Source: UTCFX2 sp963788305 | Lineage (GTDB): Bacteria > Chloroflexota > Anaerolineae > Anaerolineales > UBA4823 | Assembly: GCA_963788305.1 (NCBI GenBank) | Contig: CAWBGK010000012.1 | Span: forward strand, 90,214 to 154,213 | Reading direction: 5' to 3' | DNA length: 64,000 nucleotides | Shown here: in pieces, positions 1-8,272 of the stretch | Numbering within the stretch: position 1 is the stretch's first letter | Layout of the letters: each line of letters begins with the position of its first letter | Translations under genes and position numbers: made by a program | The notes under the pieces: model-generated | Seen by the model: the letters and a program-made list of their open reading frames with translations, nothing else | Told to the model about the DNA's origin: nothing | The model's database searches: none

Positions 1-1
1 G

Positions 2-121
2 TGGGCAGATAGAAAATCTGGGAATTTAATGCTAGAAACAATGTCTGATGTAGAGCTCCCGGAAAACCCTGGAGTGATGGATCGGCTGTTTGGGATACGA
101 AAAAGACCTAAGATAAAATAA
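2..121 (+). CDS. 3' end of an unidentified gene
   Basis: An open frame runs from the window edge to a TAA at 119-121 and gives about 39 residues ending in FGIRKRPKIK. It lies 33 bases before the next start on the same strand. The fragment is too short to recognise. It is rich in charged residues and shows no membrane segment. It may be the last part of a gene co-transcribed with kbl. Confidence 0.4.
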   Translation, partial: WADRKSGNLMLETMSDVELPENPGVMDRLFGIRKRPKIK

Positions 122-154
122 TGATTGATGAGCTGAAATTGAAGGAAAGGACCT

Positions 155-1339
155 ATGTCTGCAAACCTGCAATGGATTGAACGCGAGTTGAATAATCTGC
201 ATGATGCCGGACTCTACAACCGGATCCGCACGCTGGGATCGCCGCAAGGCGCCTGGCTGACGGTGGATGGAAAAAGGGTCCTGAATTTTTGCTCAAACAA
301 CTATCTTGGTCTGGCAAACCATCCGCGCATGCTGGAAGCTGCCCGGGCTGCAATGGAACGCTTTGGTCTTGGTCCTGCTGCGGTTCGAACGATTGCGGGG
401 ACGATGGAGCTGCACCTGGAGCTGGAAAGACGGATGGCTGCGTTTAAAGGGGTCGAATCTACCATCTCGCTCCAATCCGGTTTTACCGCGAACCTGGCAA
501 CCATCCCGGCTTTGGTCGGAAAAGAAGATGCGATCTTTTCAGATGAGCTGAACCACGCCAGCATTATTGATGGCAGCCGGCTTTCAGGGGCGCAGATCAT
601 CCGCTATGCCCACTGCGATCCATTGGACCTCAAGCGCCTCCTCGAAGAACAGCGCAGCAAATTCCACCGCGCTCTGGTGATTACCGATGGGGTATTCAGC
701 ATGGACGGGGATGTCGCTCCGCTCGATCAGATCTATGATGTTGTTAAGCAATTCGATGCAGTTCTGATGGTGGATGACGCCCACGGTGAGGGGGTGTTGG
801 GAAAAGGCGGTCGCGGTATCGTGGATCATTATGGATTGCACGGCAAGGTAGATGTCGAAGTCGGCACACTCTCGAAGGCTTTTGGAGTCGTCGGTGGAGT
901 TGTGGCTGGCAATCCGCTGGTCGTCGAGTGGCTGCGCCAGCGCGGCCGTCCCTTCTTGTTCTCATCCGCGATGACCGTCCCGGATACAGCAGCCTGCATC
1001 GCAGCCCTGGATATCCTCGAGGAATCAACCGCGCTGGTGGATAAATTATGGGAAAACACTCGCGTTTTCAAAGCCGAGATGAAATTGATGGGTTTTGATA
1101 CCGGTAAAAGTGTCACTCCGATCACGCCTGTGATGTTAGGCGAGGCATCGTTAGCCCAGCAGTTCAGTCGGGAGCTGTTCGAGAACGGAGTCTTTGGTAT
1201 GGCTCTTGGCTTTCCTACCGTGCCGAAAGGCAAGGCGCGCATTCGGGTGATGATCTCAGCTTCCCATGAAAAAGAAGACCTGGAACGGGGGCTGGAGATA
1301 TTCCGAAAAGTAGGGCACGGATTGGGTGTGCTTCAATAG
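155..1339 (+). CDS. kbl: Glycine C-acetyltransferase (2-amino-3-ketobutyrate CoA ligase)
   Basis: A PLP enzyme of the alpha-oxoamine synthase family, 394 residues, the usual family length. It cleaves 2-amino-3-ketobutyrate with CoA to glycine and acetyl-CoA in threonine breakdown, in the cytosol. The substrate-loop motif NFCSNNYLGLANHP is near residue 50, the PLP-ring aspartate lies in VDDAHGEG (about residue 208) and the Schiff-base lysine is Lys241 in TLSKAFG. AAGGA sits about 7 bases before the ATG. The related enzymes AONS (BioF) and ALAS share the fold. The opening LYNRIRTLGSPQG is closer to Kbl, but a BioF-like activity cannot be excluded because no threonine dehydrogenase is visible beside it. 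Confidence 0.88.
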   Translation: MSANLQWIERELNNLHDAGLYNRIRTLGSPQGAWLTVDGKRVLNFCSNNYLGLANHPRMLEAARAAMERFGLGPAAVRTIAGTMELHLELERRMAAFKGVESTISLQSGFTANLATIPALVGKEDAIFSDELNHASIIDGSRLSGAQIIRYAHCDPLDLKRLLEEQRSKFHRALVITDGVFSMDGDVAPLDQIYDVVKQFDAVLMVDDAHGEGVLGKGGRGIVDHYGLHGKVDVEVGTLSKAFGVVGGVVAGNPLVVEWLRQRGRPFLFSSAMTVPDTAACIAALDILEESTALVDKLWENTRVFKAEMKLMGFDTGKSVTPITPVMLGEASLAQQFSRELFENGVFGMALGFPTVPKGKARIRVMISASHEKEDLERGLEIFRKVGHGLGVLQ

Positions 1340-1373
1340 CTGGATGAATTAATTACGGCCGGATGAAATAAAG

Positions 1374-1400
1374 GTGGGCGGCTGGAAAACGGCCGCCCAC
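1374..1400 (-). terminator. Hairpin terminator between convergent genes
   Basis: A perfect 9-bp stem (GTGGGCGGC / GCCGCCCAC) with a 9-base loop. On the minus strand it is followed by CTTTATTT, so it best serves the small minus-strand gene at 1446-1676. On the + strand no T-run follows, so it would be weak for kbl. Confidence 0.6.
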
Positions 1401-1445
1401 TGGCTGTGCCCGCCTGGATAGGCGTTGGTGAATGGACCGAGGGGA

Positions 1446-1676
1446 TTAGAGCAATTCACTGAAAGGATCAATTGCCGGGTTCGTACCAGCCCACTGGCAG
1501 CTCGCCCGATCGTCCTGGTTGCAATCCATGCCCTGCGAGCAGCGGTGAGCCAGGACGCGCGGCGCTGGATCGGGTAAAAAATCTGCCGGGTGAACGACCT
1601 GAGCTTCAAGGGAAACTTGCTGGTCGATATGTTGGCAGTGACAGGTTTTCAACACTTCCCAAGTTTTCGTCGACAT
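1446..1676 (-). CDS. Small Cys/His-rich hypothetical protein
   Basis: A 76-residue protein with no domain I can name. It has five cysteines (about residues 12, 14, 46, 52 and 60) and several histidines, arranged as CHCQH near the N-terminus and HRCSQGMDC in the second half, which suggests metal binding. The reading frame is supported by GGAGG six bases before the ATG and by a hairpin with a T-rich tail just past the stop. It stands alone between kbl and the peptide transporter promoter. Function unknown. Confidence 0.6.
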   Translation of the reverse strand: MSTKTWEVLKTCHCQHIDQQVSLEAQVVHPADFLPDPAPRVLAHRCSQGMDCNQDDRASCQWAGTNPAIDPFSELL

Positions 1677-1814
1677 CAGGCACCTCCATTTTTGTATGGT
1701 TAATAACTTAATTATAACCGCTGATTATGGCTGCCGGAAGTGTCAGCGGATATTTCTTACTATCGGTGTGGAAGTAAATTGATTGTGGCTTAGAAAAATA
1801 GACGATTTAGAATC

Positions 1815-1842
1815 TTGACAGGACTGCTCCCATACGTATAAT
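1815..1842 (+). promoter_or_regulatory. Sigma70-type promoter of the peptide transporter operon
   Basis: TTGACA at 1815-1820 and TATAAT at 1837-1842 are separated by 16 bases. Both hexamers match the consensus. The predicted RNA start lies about 155 bases before the chosen start of the first binding-protein gene, leaving a long leader (about 1850-2002) in which I recognise no riboswitch. The 326-base gap 1677-2002 holds nothing else I can support. Confidence 0.7.
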
Positions 1843-2002
1843 CGAATGATATTTTTGGTCGAATCCTAGAAAATATGTTACGATTAACCAATTAATCGAG
1901 AGGAGGTGGTTGTTCAGCACGGAAGAGGAACGATCCGTTTTTGGACCAGTAATTTGTGGTGAATTAAGGATGAGCAAACGATTTATTCTGAGGAGGAGAA
2001 AG

Positions 2003-3811
2003 ATGATTGGAAAGAAGCTATACACTGTTGGGGCATTTGTGCTGCTGTTCAGCATGGTCCTTGGCGCATGCGCGCCTGCAGCCACGCCAGCCCCTGTCAT
2101 GACCGAAGCTCCGGCTCCGGCTGCGACTGAACCGCCTGCGCCGGCAGCGACTGAAGCCCCGGTAATGACCGAAGCGCCTGTGATGACTGAAGCGCCGGTG
2201 ATGACCGAAGAACCCGTAATGGAAAAATCCACTTTCATTTTCGGACGCGGGCCTGACTCTGTTGGTTTAGACCTTGCGATTGTGACCGACGGCGATTCTA
2301 CTCGCGTCGCCGGGCAGATCGTTGAGGGTCTCTACACCTTTGCTGATGGAACCACTGAACCAATTCCGGCGCTCGCTGAAGAATGCGCGGCGAATGAAGA
2401 TGCAACAGAATGGACCTGTAAGCTGCGCCAGGGTGTCAAATTCCATGACGGCACTGATTTTAACGCCGATGCAGTGATCTTCAACTTCGAGCGCTGGCGT
2501 TTCACGACCAACCCCTATCACTTCGAGAGCCAGGTTTTCGAGTATTATGAGGCCATGTGGGGTGGTTTTGATGATGCCAGTATGATCACATCGCTCGAAA
2601 AAGTTGATGACTCCACGGTCAAATTTACACTGAGCGCATCGATGGCGCCTTTCCTTGCGAATCTAGCAATGGATTTCTTCGCAATTTCCAGCCCTGCTGC
2701 GATCGAGGCGAATGGTGAAGACTACGGCACACCCAGCGTCGGTGCTGTTGGAACCGGCCCGTTCAAGTTCGTCGAATGGGTGGAAGGCGACCATATCACT
2801 GTCGTAGCTAATGAAGAGTATTGGGGCGGCCGGCCCAAGCTGGATGAGATCATCTGGCGTGTGATCCCGGACGACTCTGCTCGCTTTCTGGCTTTGAAGT
2901 CGGGTGAAATTCATGGACTGGAGCAGGTAACCTCAGAAGATCTTGGGGCTGCCCAGAATGATTCTGACCTGCAGGTGCTTTTTAAGCCGCCTCTGAACAC
3001 GGTCTATCTGGCCTTCAATTATCGCGTCAAAGAATTACAGGATCCGAAAATCCGCGAAGCAATTGCCCACGCGATCAACAAGGAAGCCCTGGTTGAAAAC
3101 TTCTGGGGTGTTTCTGGACAGGCTGCAAAGACTCTGATCCCGTCCTCGATGTGGGGCTTTAACGATGCAATTGAAGATTTTGCTTATGATCCTGAGCTCT
3201 CTAAGCAACTGTTAGCTGAAGCGGGCTTCCCGGATGGTATCAGCGAGCAGACGATTGCTGAAGATATCACCGATGCGGATGGAAACGTTGTGTTCAAGGC
3301 TGGAGATAAGATGCCTTTGCGGTTCTACTACATCCCGGCAACCCGTTTCTACATCTCGAGCCCGAAGGAAGTCGGCGAAGCAATTGCCGCTGACCTGGCA
3401 AACGCTGGGATCAACGTCGAGCTGTACCTCGAAGGCGACTGGGCAACCTATCTTGGCGCTCGCCGAGAAGGTCGTTTGGCTGGAATGTATATGTTGGGTT
3501 GGGGCGGCGACAATGGCGACCCGGACAACTTCACAGGATACTTCTTCGGCGGCGCAGCTGAACCGATCGCACGTGAAGGCTGGTATCAGAATCCGGCATT
3601 GGCTGATTTGCTTCTAAAAGCCTTGACTACACCACTGCAGGCGGATCGCGAACCCATGTATAAAGAAGCTGACCAGATGCTGCATGATGAAATCGCTCGT
3701 GTTTGGTTGGTTCACCAGGCAACTCCGATCATCTTGAGCGCGATGGTAAAAGGCTACCAGCCTCAGGCAGTAGATGCAGACAACTACAAGAACATCGAGT
3801 TCATTAAGTAA
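2003..3811 (+). CDS. Peptide/nickel-type ABC transporter, substrate-binding lipoprotein (SBP family 5)
   Basis: A membrane-anchored binding protein of 602 residues that delivers peptides or a similar solute to the permeases encoded downstream. I start at 2003 because AGGAGGAGAA directly precedes this ATG and the product then begins with a lipoprotein signal ending in lipobox LGAC (Cys23). A Pro/Thr/Glu linker follows (about residues 25-75) with the unit APVMTE repeated. The mature fold has family-5 signatures: GVKFHDGTDFNADAV about residue 155, GTGPFKFVEW about residue 255, and ending TPIILSAMVKGYQP. Earlier in-frame starts lack a ribosome site. First gene of the operon, behind a consensus promoter. 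Confidence 0.93.
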   Translation: MIGKKLYTVGAFVLLFSMVLGACAPAATPAPVMTEAPAPAATEPPAPAATEAPVMTEAPVMTEAPVMTEEPVMEKSTFIFGRGPDSVGLDLAIVTDGDSTRVAGQIVEGLYTFADGTTEPIPALAEECAANEDATEWTCKLRQGVKFHDGTDFNADAVIFNFERWRFTTNPYHFESQVFEYYEAMWGGFDDASMITSLEKVDDSTVKFTLSASMAPFLANLAMDFFAISSPAAIEANGEDYGTPSVGAVGTGPFKFVEWVEGDHITVVANEEYWGGRPKLDEIIWRVIPDDSARFLALKSGEIHGLEQVTSEDLGAAQNDSDLQVLFKPPLNTVYLAFNYRVKELQDPKIREAIAHAINKEALVENFWGVSGQAAKTLIPSSMWGFNDAIEDFAYDPELSKQLLAEAGFPDGISEQTIAEDITDADGNVVFKAGDKMPLRFYYIPATRFYISSPKEVGEAIAADLANAGINVELYLEGDWATYLGARREGRLAGMYMLGWGGDNGDPDNFTGYFFGGAAEPIAREGWYQNPALADLLLKALTTPLQADREPMYKEADQMLHDEIARVWLVHQATPIILSAMVKGYQPQAVDADNYKNIEFIK

Positions 3812-3814
3812 GAT

Positions 3815-3855
3815 TGCAGATTATCTAGCCAGATGACTGCAGATTATCTAGCCAG
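3815..3855 (+). repeat. Tandem 18-bp direct repeat
   Basis: The 18-mer TGCAGATTATCTAGCCAG occurs at 3815-3832 and again at 3838-3855, a 23-base period. It begins just after the stop of the binding-protein gene and precedes a strong hairpin. It may be a local duplication or a protein-binding site. Confidence 0.75.
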
Positions 3856-3885
3856 CGTAAGCGGTTAGATAGAAGTAAATCAACT

Positions 3886-3916
3886 CTATGGGGGATGGGT
3901 TCTCCATCCCCCATAG
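3886..3916 (+). promoter_or_regulatory. Intercistronic 13-bp hairpin between binding-protein and permease genes
   Basis: A perfect stem CTATGGGGGATGG / CCATCCCCCATAG with a 5-base loop and no following T-run. It lies between the binding-protein stop and the permease start. Inference: it stabilises the upstream message or partly stops transcription, so the binding protein is made in excess over the permeases. This arrangement is common in ABC operons. Confidence 0.65.
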
Positions 3917-3938
3917 ATATTCTCTAAGGGAGGCGCCT

Positions 3939-4991
3939 GTGGCCCGTTATATTTTCCGGCGGCTACTTTCTGTAATCCCAACGCTTATTGGTGTAACTTT
4001 TGTAATATTCATGTTCCAGCGCCTGATCCCGGGCGATCCGGCGGTTGCAATGTTAGGCGAGCATGCGGCAAAAGAGAACGTCGAACGTATCCGCGAGCAG
4101 CTTGGCTTAAATCGACCGGCTTTTCTCGATCGCGATGCGCTGGCTGAAGGTGATATCTCTAAATTCTTTGACACCCAATACTTCCGTTACCTTGGTCGAT
4201 TGCTGCGCTTAGATCTGGGCGATTCAATCCACAGACGAATCCCAGTAGCAGAAACACTGGGTCTGCGCTTCCCGGCGACGGTAGAGTTGGCGCTGCTGGC
4301 TATGTCCATCGCCATCATCATCGGTATCCCAGTGGGGATTGCCTCGGCTGCAAGACGCAACTCTGCATTAGATGGAGTGAGCATGGTAGGCTCGCTGATC
4401 GGCGTCTCAATGCCAATCTTCTGGTTGGGGCTGATGGAGATTATGTTGTTTTCGGTAATTTTGGGGTGGCTGCCTTCTGCCGGAAGATTAAGCGCGGGGA
4501 TCGAGATTACTCCGATTACGAATTTATACCTGGTTGACAGCCTGCTGACAGGGAACATAGAAGGTTTTATCGACGCCTTCAAACATATCATCATGCCTGC
4601 GATTGCCCTTGCAACGATCCCGATGGCAATCATTGCTCGAATGACTCGATCGAGCATGCTGGATGTGCTGCAGGAAGATTATATTCGGACTGCAACAGCC
4701 AAGGGCATGGATGAGCGGGTTGTCCTTTTTCGGCACGCGCTGAAGAATGCTTTTTTACCGGTGATAACGATCATCGGCATCCAGGCTGGCACCCTGATGG
4801 CCGGTGCAGTGCTTACCGAGACGATCTTTGCCTGGCCTGGGATCGGCAAATGGGTCTATGACGCAATTCTTGGCCGCGATTACCCGATCGTACAGGGTGG
4901 GACGCTGTTGATCGCAATTATTTTTGTTTTCGTTAATTTACTTGTTGATATTTCATACGCGCTGCTGGACCCGCGCATCCATTACGATTGA
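3939..4991 (+). CDS. dppB: Peptide ABC transporter permease, DppB/OppB type
   Basis: An inner-membrane permease of 350 residues with about six membrane segments. The start is the GTG at 3939, with AGGGAGG a few bases upstream and the family-typical opening VARYIFRRLLSVIPTLIG. A longer in-frame extension to 3888 would run through the hairpin and has no ribosome site. The EAA-type cytoplasmic loop is visible as DYIRTATAKGMDERVV..HALKNAFLP (about residues 245-270). It ends LLDPRIHYD as usual. Forms the translocation pore with DppC; nine bases separate the two genes. Confidence 0.93.
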   Translation: MARYIFRRLLSVIPTLIGVTFVIFMFQRLIPGDPAVAMLGEHAAKENVERIREQLGLNRPAFLDRDALAEGDISKFFDTQYFRYLGRLLRLDLGDSIHRRIPVAETLGLRFPATVELALLAMSIAIIIGIPVGIASAARRNSALDGVSMVGSLIGVSMPIFWLGLMEIMLFSVILGWLPSAGRLSAGIEITPITNLYLVDSLLTGNIEGFIDAFKHIIMPAIALATIPMAIIARMTRSSMLDVLQEDYIRTATAKGMDERVVLFRHALKNAFLPVITIIGIQAGTLMAGAVLTETIFAWPGIGKWVYDAILGRDYPIVQGGTLLIAIIFVFVNLLVDISYALLDPRIHYD

Positions 4992-5000
4992 GGCAATGGC

Positions 5001-6230
5001 ATGGCTGATATCATCCCCCTGGACATTGAAATAGTTGATTTTGCGGTCCGCGAACATCGATCTTTATGGGTGGACGCCTGGCGCAGGTTGATTTCGAGCA
5101 AAACAGCGCGATTGGGGATGTTTATCGTCGCAGTGTTTGTACTCACAACCACCCTTGCCCATTTCTTTTGGCCGTATAATCCCAAGACGGATCTTGATTA
5201 CGCCCTGAAGCTGAAACCTCCAAATCTGGTTCCAACCGAAGAAATCCCATCCATCCATCCGTTTGGTACGGATAAGCTTGGTCGGGATATCTTCACACGA
5301 GTCGTTCATGGTGGATGGAATTCTCTGCGAGTGGGACTTGTTGCGGTGTCGATTTCAATGTTGACCGGCGTGTTGCTTGGATTGTTAGCAGGTTTCTATG
5401 AAAGTATGGAGATCACGACATTGGAAGAGGTTTTTCTTCAAGCGCTGGTAGGTTTGTCGCTTGGAGCCTTGATCGCCTGGATTGCGGACCAATGGATTAT
5501 TGCAGCGCTCTTTGGTTTGCTGGGGATGGTTTCGGTCTTTCTAAAGAAAAAGCTGCCCAAGAAGCGAGCACGCAGAATACTCTTCGGTGTTGCAGGCGCT
5601 CTAATTGGTGGTGGGATTGGTTTTTTGGGAGGACCTTACGTTGCGCTGGTCTGTGGCGTGCTCGGCGCGATCGTTGGTTTCATTCTGGCAGTTCCTTTGA
5701 GCGGAAATTTCTTCTCAAATGTAGTGATGCGCGCCATGGACATAATCCTGGCTTTTCCAAGCTATCTGCTGGCAATCGCAATTGTGGCATTCTTGGGTCC
5801 CGGTCTGGAGAAAGGTATGATTGCGATCGGTTTGGTAGGCATTCCGGTTTTTGCCCGGCTTGCTCGCTCGGCGGTTTTATCGGTCGCTCAGAAAGAGTAT
5901 GTCCTTGCTGCGCACTCGGTCGGCGAAGGTCATGGTCGGATCATTTTTAGGCATATCCTGCCGAATATCCTCTCACCAATCATCATCCAGACGACGATGG
6001 GGCTGGCAGCGGCAATCCTCTCGGCGGCGGCGTTGGGCTTCCTGGGGCTGGGCGCGATCCCACCGGAGCCGGAATGGGGCTCAATGCTGGGCGACAGCTA
6101 TAAGTACCTTTCCAGCGGGTCATGGTGGGCGGTGGTTTTCCCGGGTGTGGCGATCATGCTCAGCGTGCTGGGTTTCAACCTGCTGGGCGACGGCTTGCGA
6201 GATGCGCTGGATCCGAAGATGCGAGTTTGA
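5001..6230 (+). CDS. dppC: Peptide ABC transporter permease, DppC/OppC type, with a large insertion
   Basis: The second pore subunit. Family members are usually about 300 residues; this one is 409. The N-terminal part (FGTDKLGRDIFTRVVHGGW) and C-terminal part (EAA loop KEYVLAAHSVGEGHGRIIFRH, then GLGAIPPEPEWG) are normal. Between LLAGFY (about residue 131) and MRAMDIILAFPS (about residue 244) sit roughly 110 extra residues carrying four hydrophobic stretches and a basic loop KKKLPKKRARR. An even number of added segments keeps the topology of the flanks. The frame is unbroken across the insertion, so it is not an indel artefact. Confidence 0.92.
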   Translation: MADIIPLDIEIVDFAVREHRSLWVDAWRRLISSKTARLGMFIVAVFVLTTTLAHFFWPYNPKTDLDYALKLKPPNLVPTEEIPSIHPFGTDKLGRDIFTRVVHGGWNSLRVGLVAVSISMLTGVLLGLLAGFYESMEITTLEEVFLQALVGLSLGALIAWIADQWIIAALFGLLGMVSVFLKKKLPKKRARRILFGVAGALIGGGIGFLGGPYVALVCGVLGAIVGFILAVPLSGNFFSNVVMRAMDIILAFPSYLLAIAIVAFLGPGLEKGMIAIGLVGIPVFARLARSAVLSVAQKEYVLAAHSVGEGHGRIIFRHILPNILSPIIIQTTMGLAAAILSAAALGFLGLGAIPPEPEWGSMLGDSYKYLSSGSWWAVVFPGVAIMLSVLGFNLLGDGLRDALDPKMRV

Positions 6231-6278
6231 TTAAAATTACTTAATATATTTCATACCTGAACTCAAAATAGGTATTTC

Positions 6279-7274
6279 ATGACTGAACCATTGATGGCAA
6301 TCACAAATCTAAAAGTGCGTTTTCACACGGAAGACGGAACGGTTAACGCGGTGAATGGTGTTTCCTACACCGTACCGCCGGGAGGTATCCTGGGAGTTGT
6401 GGGGGAGAGTGGATGCGGAAAAAGCGTGCATGCTCTGGCGATCATGCGCCTGATCCAGATCCCACCCGGGAATATTGAAAGCGGTCAGGTGATTTTTGAC
6501 GGACGCGATTTACTGCAGTTATCCGACGCGGAGATGCGCCATGTCCGCGGCCGTGATATCGCGATGGTTTTCCAGGATCCGATGTCTTCGCTCAACCCTG
6601 TCTATACAGTTGGCTTTCAGATAATGGAAGCGCTGAAGCTCCACAAAGGCATGGATGATAAAGTTGCCCGAGAGCGTGCCGGTGAATTACTGACACTGGT
6701 TGGGATCCCAAGTGCTCGAAATCGACTGGATGATTACCCGCACCAATTTTCAGGCGGGATGCGCCAGCGGGCGATGATTGCGATGGCGCTATCGTGCGAG
6801 CCGCGCCTGCTGATTGCTGATGAGCCGACGACTGCATTGGATGTGACGATCCAGGCCCAAATTATTGACCTTGTCATGCGTCTCCAGCAAGAGCTTGGGA
6901 TGGCGGTGATGTGGATCACGCATGACCTGGGAGTCGTGGCAGAAATGGCCGACAACATCAACGTGATGTATGCCGGTTATATCATCGAACGCGGCCAGGT
7001 GCGTGATATATATAAGAAGACCCGTCATCCGTATACGCTTGGATTGCTTAGATCTTTACCCCGGATTGATGAGCCTCCAGGCACGAAGCTGGTTTCAATC
7101 CCTGGTCTGCCCCCGGACCTGTTGGCGCTGCCTGCCGGCTGTCCATTCGCGGTGCGCTGTGTTTATCGGCAGCAGCGCTGCCTGGATGAGAATCCAACCC
7201 TGGAAGACACGGATGGGGTGGATCATGTTGTGGCATGCTGGCGTTGGGAAGAGATCGCCGGGAGGGCTGCATGA
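6279..7274 (+). CDS. oppD: Peptide ABC transporter ATPase, DppD/OppD type
   Basis: An ATP-hydrolysing subunit of 331 residues. Walker A GESGCGKS is at about residues 42-49, signature FSGGMRQRAMIA about residue 153, Walker B LLIADEPT about residue 173 and switch histidine in WITHDLG. The C-terminal oligopeptide-transporter extension has the expected cysteine pattern (GCPFAVRC...RC). Its stop overlaps the start of the next ATPase gene (ATGA), indicating translational coupling. Confidence 0.93.
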   Translation: MTEPLMAITNLKVRFHTEDGTVNAVNGVSYTVPPGGILGVVGESGCGKSVHALAIMRLIQIPPGNIESGQVIFDGRDLLQLSDAEMRHVRGRDIAMVFQDPMSSLNPVYTVGFQIMEALKLHKGMDDKVARERAGELLTLVGIPSARNRLDDYPHQFSGGMRQRAMIAMALSCEPRLLIADEPTTALDVTIQAQIIDLVMRLQQELGMAVMWITHDLGVVAEMADNINVMYAGYIIERGQVRDIYKKTRHPYTLGLLRSLPRIDEPPGTKLVSIPGLPPDLLALPAGCPFAVRCVYRQQRCLDENPTLEDTDGVDHVVACWRWEEIAGRAA

Positions 7275-8269
7275 TGGCCGAAGAAAAGAAAATCCTGGTG
7301 AGCGTCAGAAACTTGAAAAAGTATTTCCCTATCCATCAGGGAACGCTTCTCCAGCGGCATGTCGGGGATATCAAAGCGGTGGATAACGTGAGTTTTGATA
7401 TCTATAGCGGAGAAACCCTTGGATTGGTAGGCGAGACGGGGAGCGGAAAAACAACCGTAGGGCGAACCATGCTGCGACTGTATGAGCCGACTGCGGGTGA
7501 GATTACATTTGATAAAATTGATTTGACAAAACTTCAGGGCAACGATTTGCGCCGAATCCGGGCCAGGATGCAGATGGTTTTCCAGGATCCTTACTCCTCG
7601 CTCAATCCGAGGATGACTGTTGGATCGATCCTCTCGGCTCCGCTCGATGTTCATGGTTACTGGAAGGGGAAGGAAAAACGAGACCGGGTTGATGACCTTT
7701 TGAAGATGGTCGGTTTAAATCCGGATTTTGTCAACCGCTACCCCCATGAGTTCTCTGGCGGTCAGCGCCAGCGGATTTGCATTGCGCGGGCTTTAGCTCT
7801 AAACCCGGACTTGGTGATCTGTGATGAGCCGATCTCATCATTGGATGTGTCGATCCAGGCCCAGGTAGTAAATTTGCTGGAAGAGCTTCAGGAACGGTTG
7901 GGTTTGACCTATTTGTTTATCGCCCACGACCTGAGCATGGTCCGGCATATCAGCGACCGGATGGCTGTAATGTACCTTGGTCAGATTGTAGAGCTGGCTG
8001 ACCGGGATGAGATCCATATTCATTCGCTGCACCCCTATACCCAAGCGCTGATGTCTGCAGTTCCAGTTCCCGACCCTGACCTGGCGAGAGGACGCAAGCG
8101 GATCATACTGGAGGGGGATATCCCCAGTCCGGCAAATCCTCCGGTTGGCTGCAATTTCAACACCCGCTGCCCGGTGGCAAAAGAGATTTGTTTCAAAGAT
8201 GAGCCAGAATTCCGGGAAGTTAAAAAAGACCATTGGACTGCCTGTCATTTTGCTGAGGATTCTTTATAA
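7271..8269 (+). CDS. oppF: Peptide ABC transporter ATPase, DppF/OppF type
   Basis: The second ATPase, 332 residues. Walker A GETGSGKT is at residues 54-61, signature FSGGQRQRICIA, Walker B LVICDEPIS and switch FIAHDLS. The C-terminal Cys motif (GCNFNTRCPVAKEIC) is present. There are two adjacent ATG codons at 7271 and 7274; GGAGGG at 7261 fits either, and 7271 overlaps the preceding stop. Works as a heterodimer with the OppD-type subunit. Confidence 0.93.
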   Translation: MMAEEKKILVSVRNLKKYFPIHQGTLLQRHVGDIKAVDNVSFDIYSGETLGLVGETGSGKTTVGRTMLRLYEPTAGEITFDKIDLTKLQGNDLRRIRARMQMVFQDPYSSLNPRMTVGSILSAPLDVHGYWKGKEKRDRVDDLLKMVGLNPDFVNRYPHEFSGGQRQRICIARALALNPDLVICDEPISSLDVSIQAQVVNLLEELQERLGLTYLFIAHDLSMVRHISDRMAVMYLGQIVELADRDEIHIHSLHPYTQALMSAVPVPDPDLARGRKRIILEGDIPSPANPPVGCNFNTRCPVAKEICFKDEPEFREVKKDHWTACHFAEDSL

Positions 8270-8272
8270 CCG

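Noticed and set aside
2098..2224. Short repeated units that could suggest a CRISPR or minisatellite
   Set aside because: The repeats are in frame and encode the APVMTE-type linker; there are no unique spacers.
1807..2238. A 143-codon minus-strand frame rich in Val/Gly/Ala repeats
   Set aside because: It is the antisense of the repeated linker of the binding lipoprotein and spans its promoter; its regularity only reflects the 15-base repeats on the other strand.
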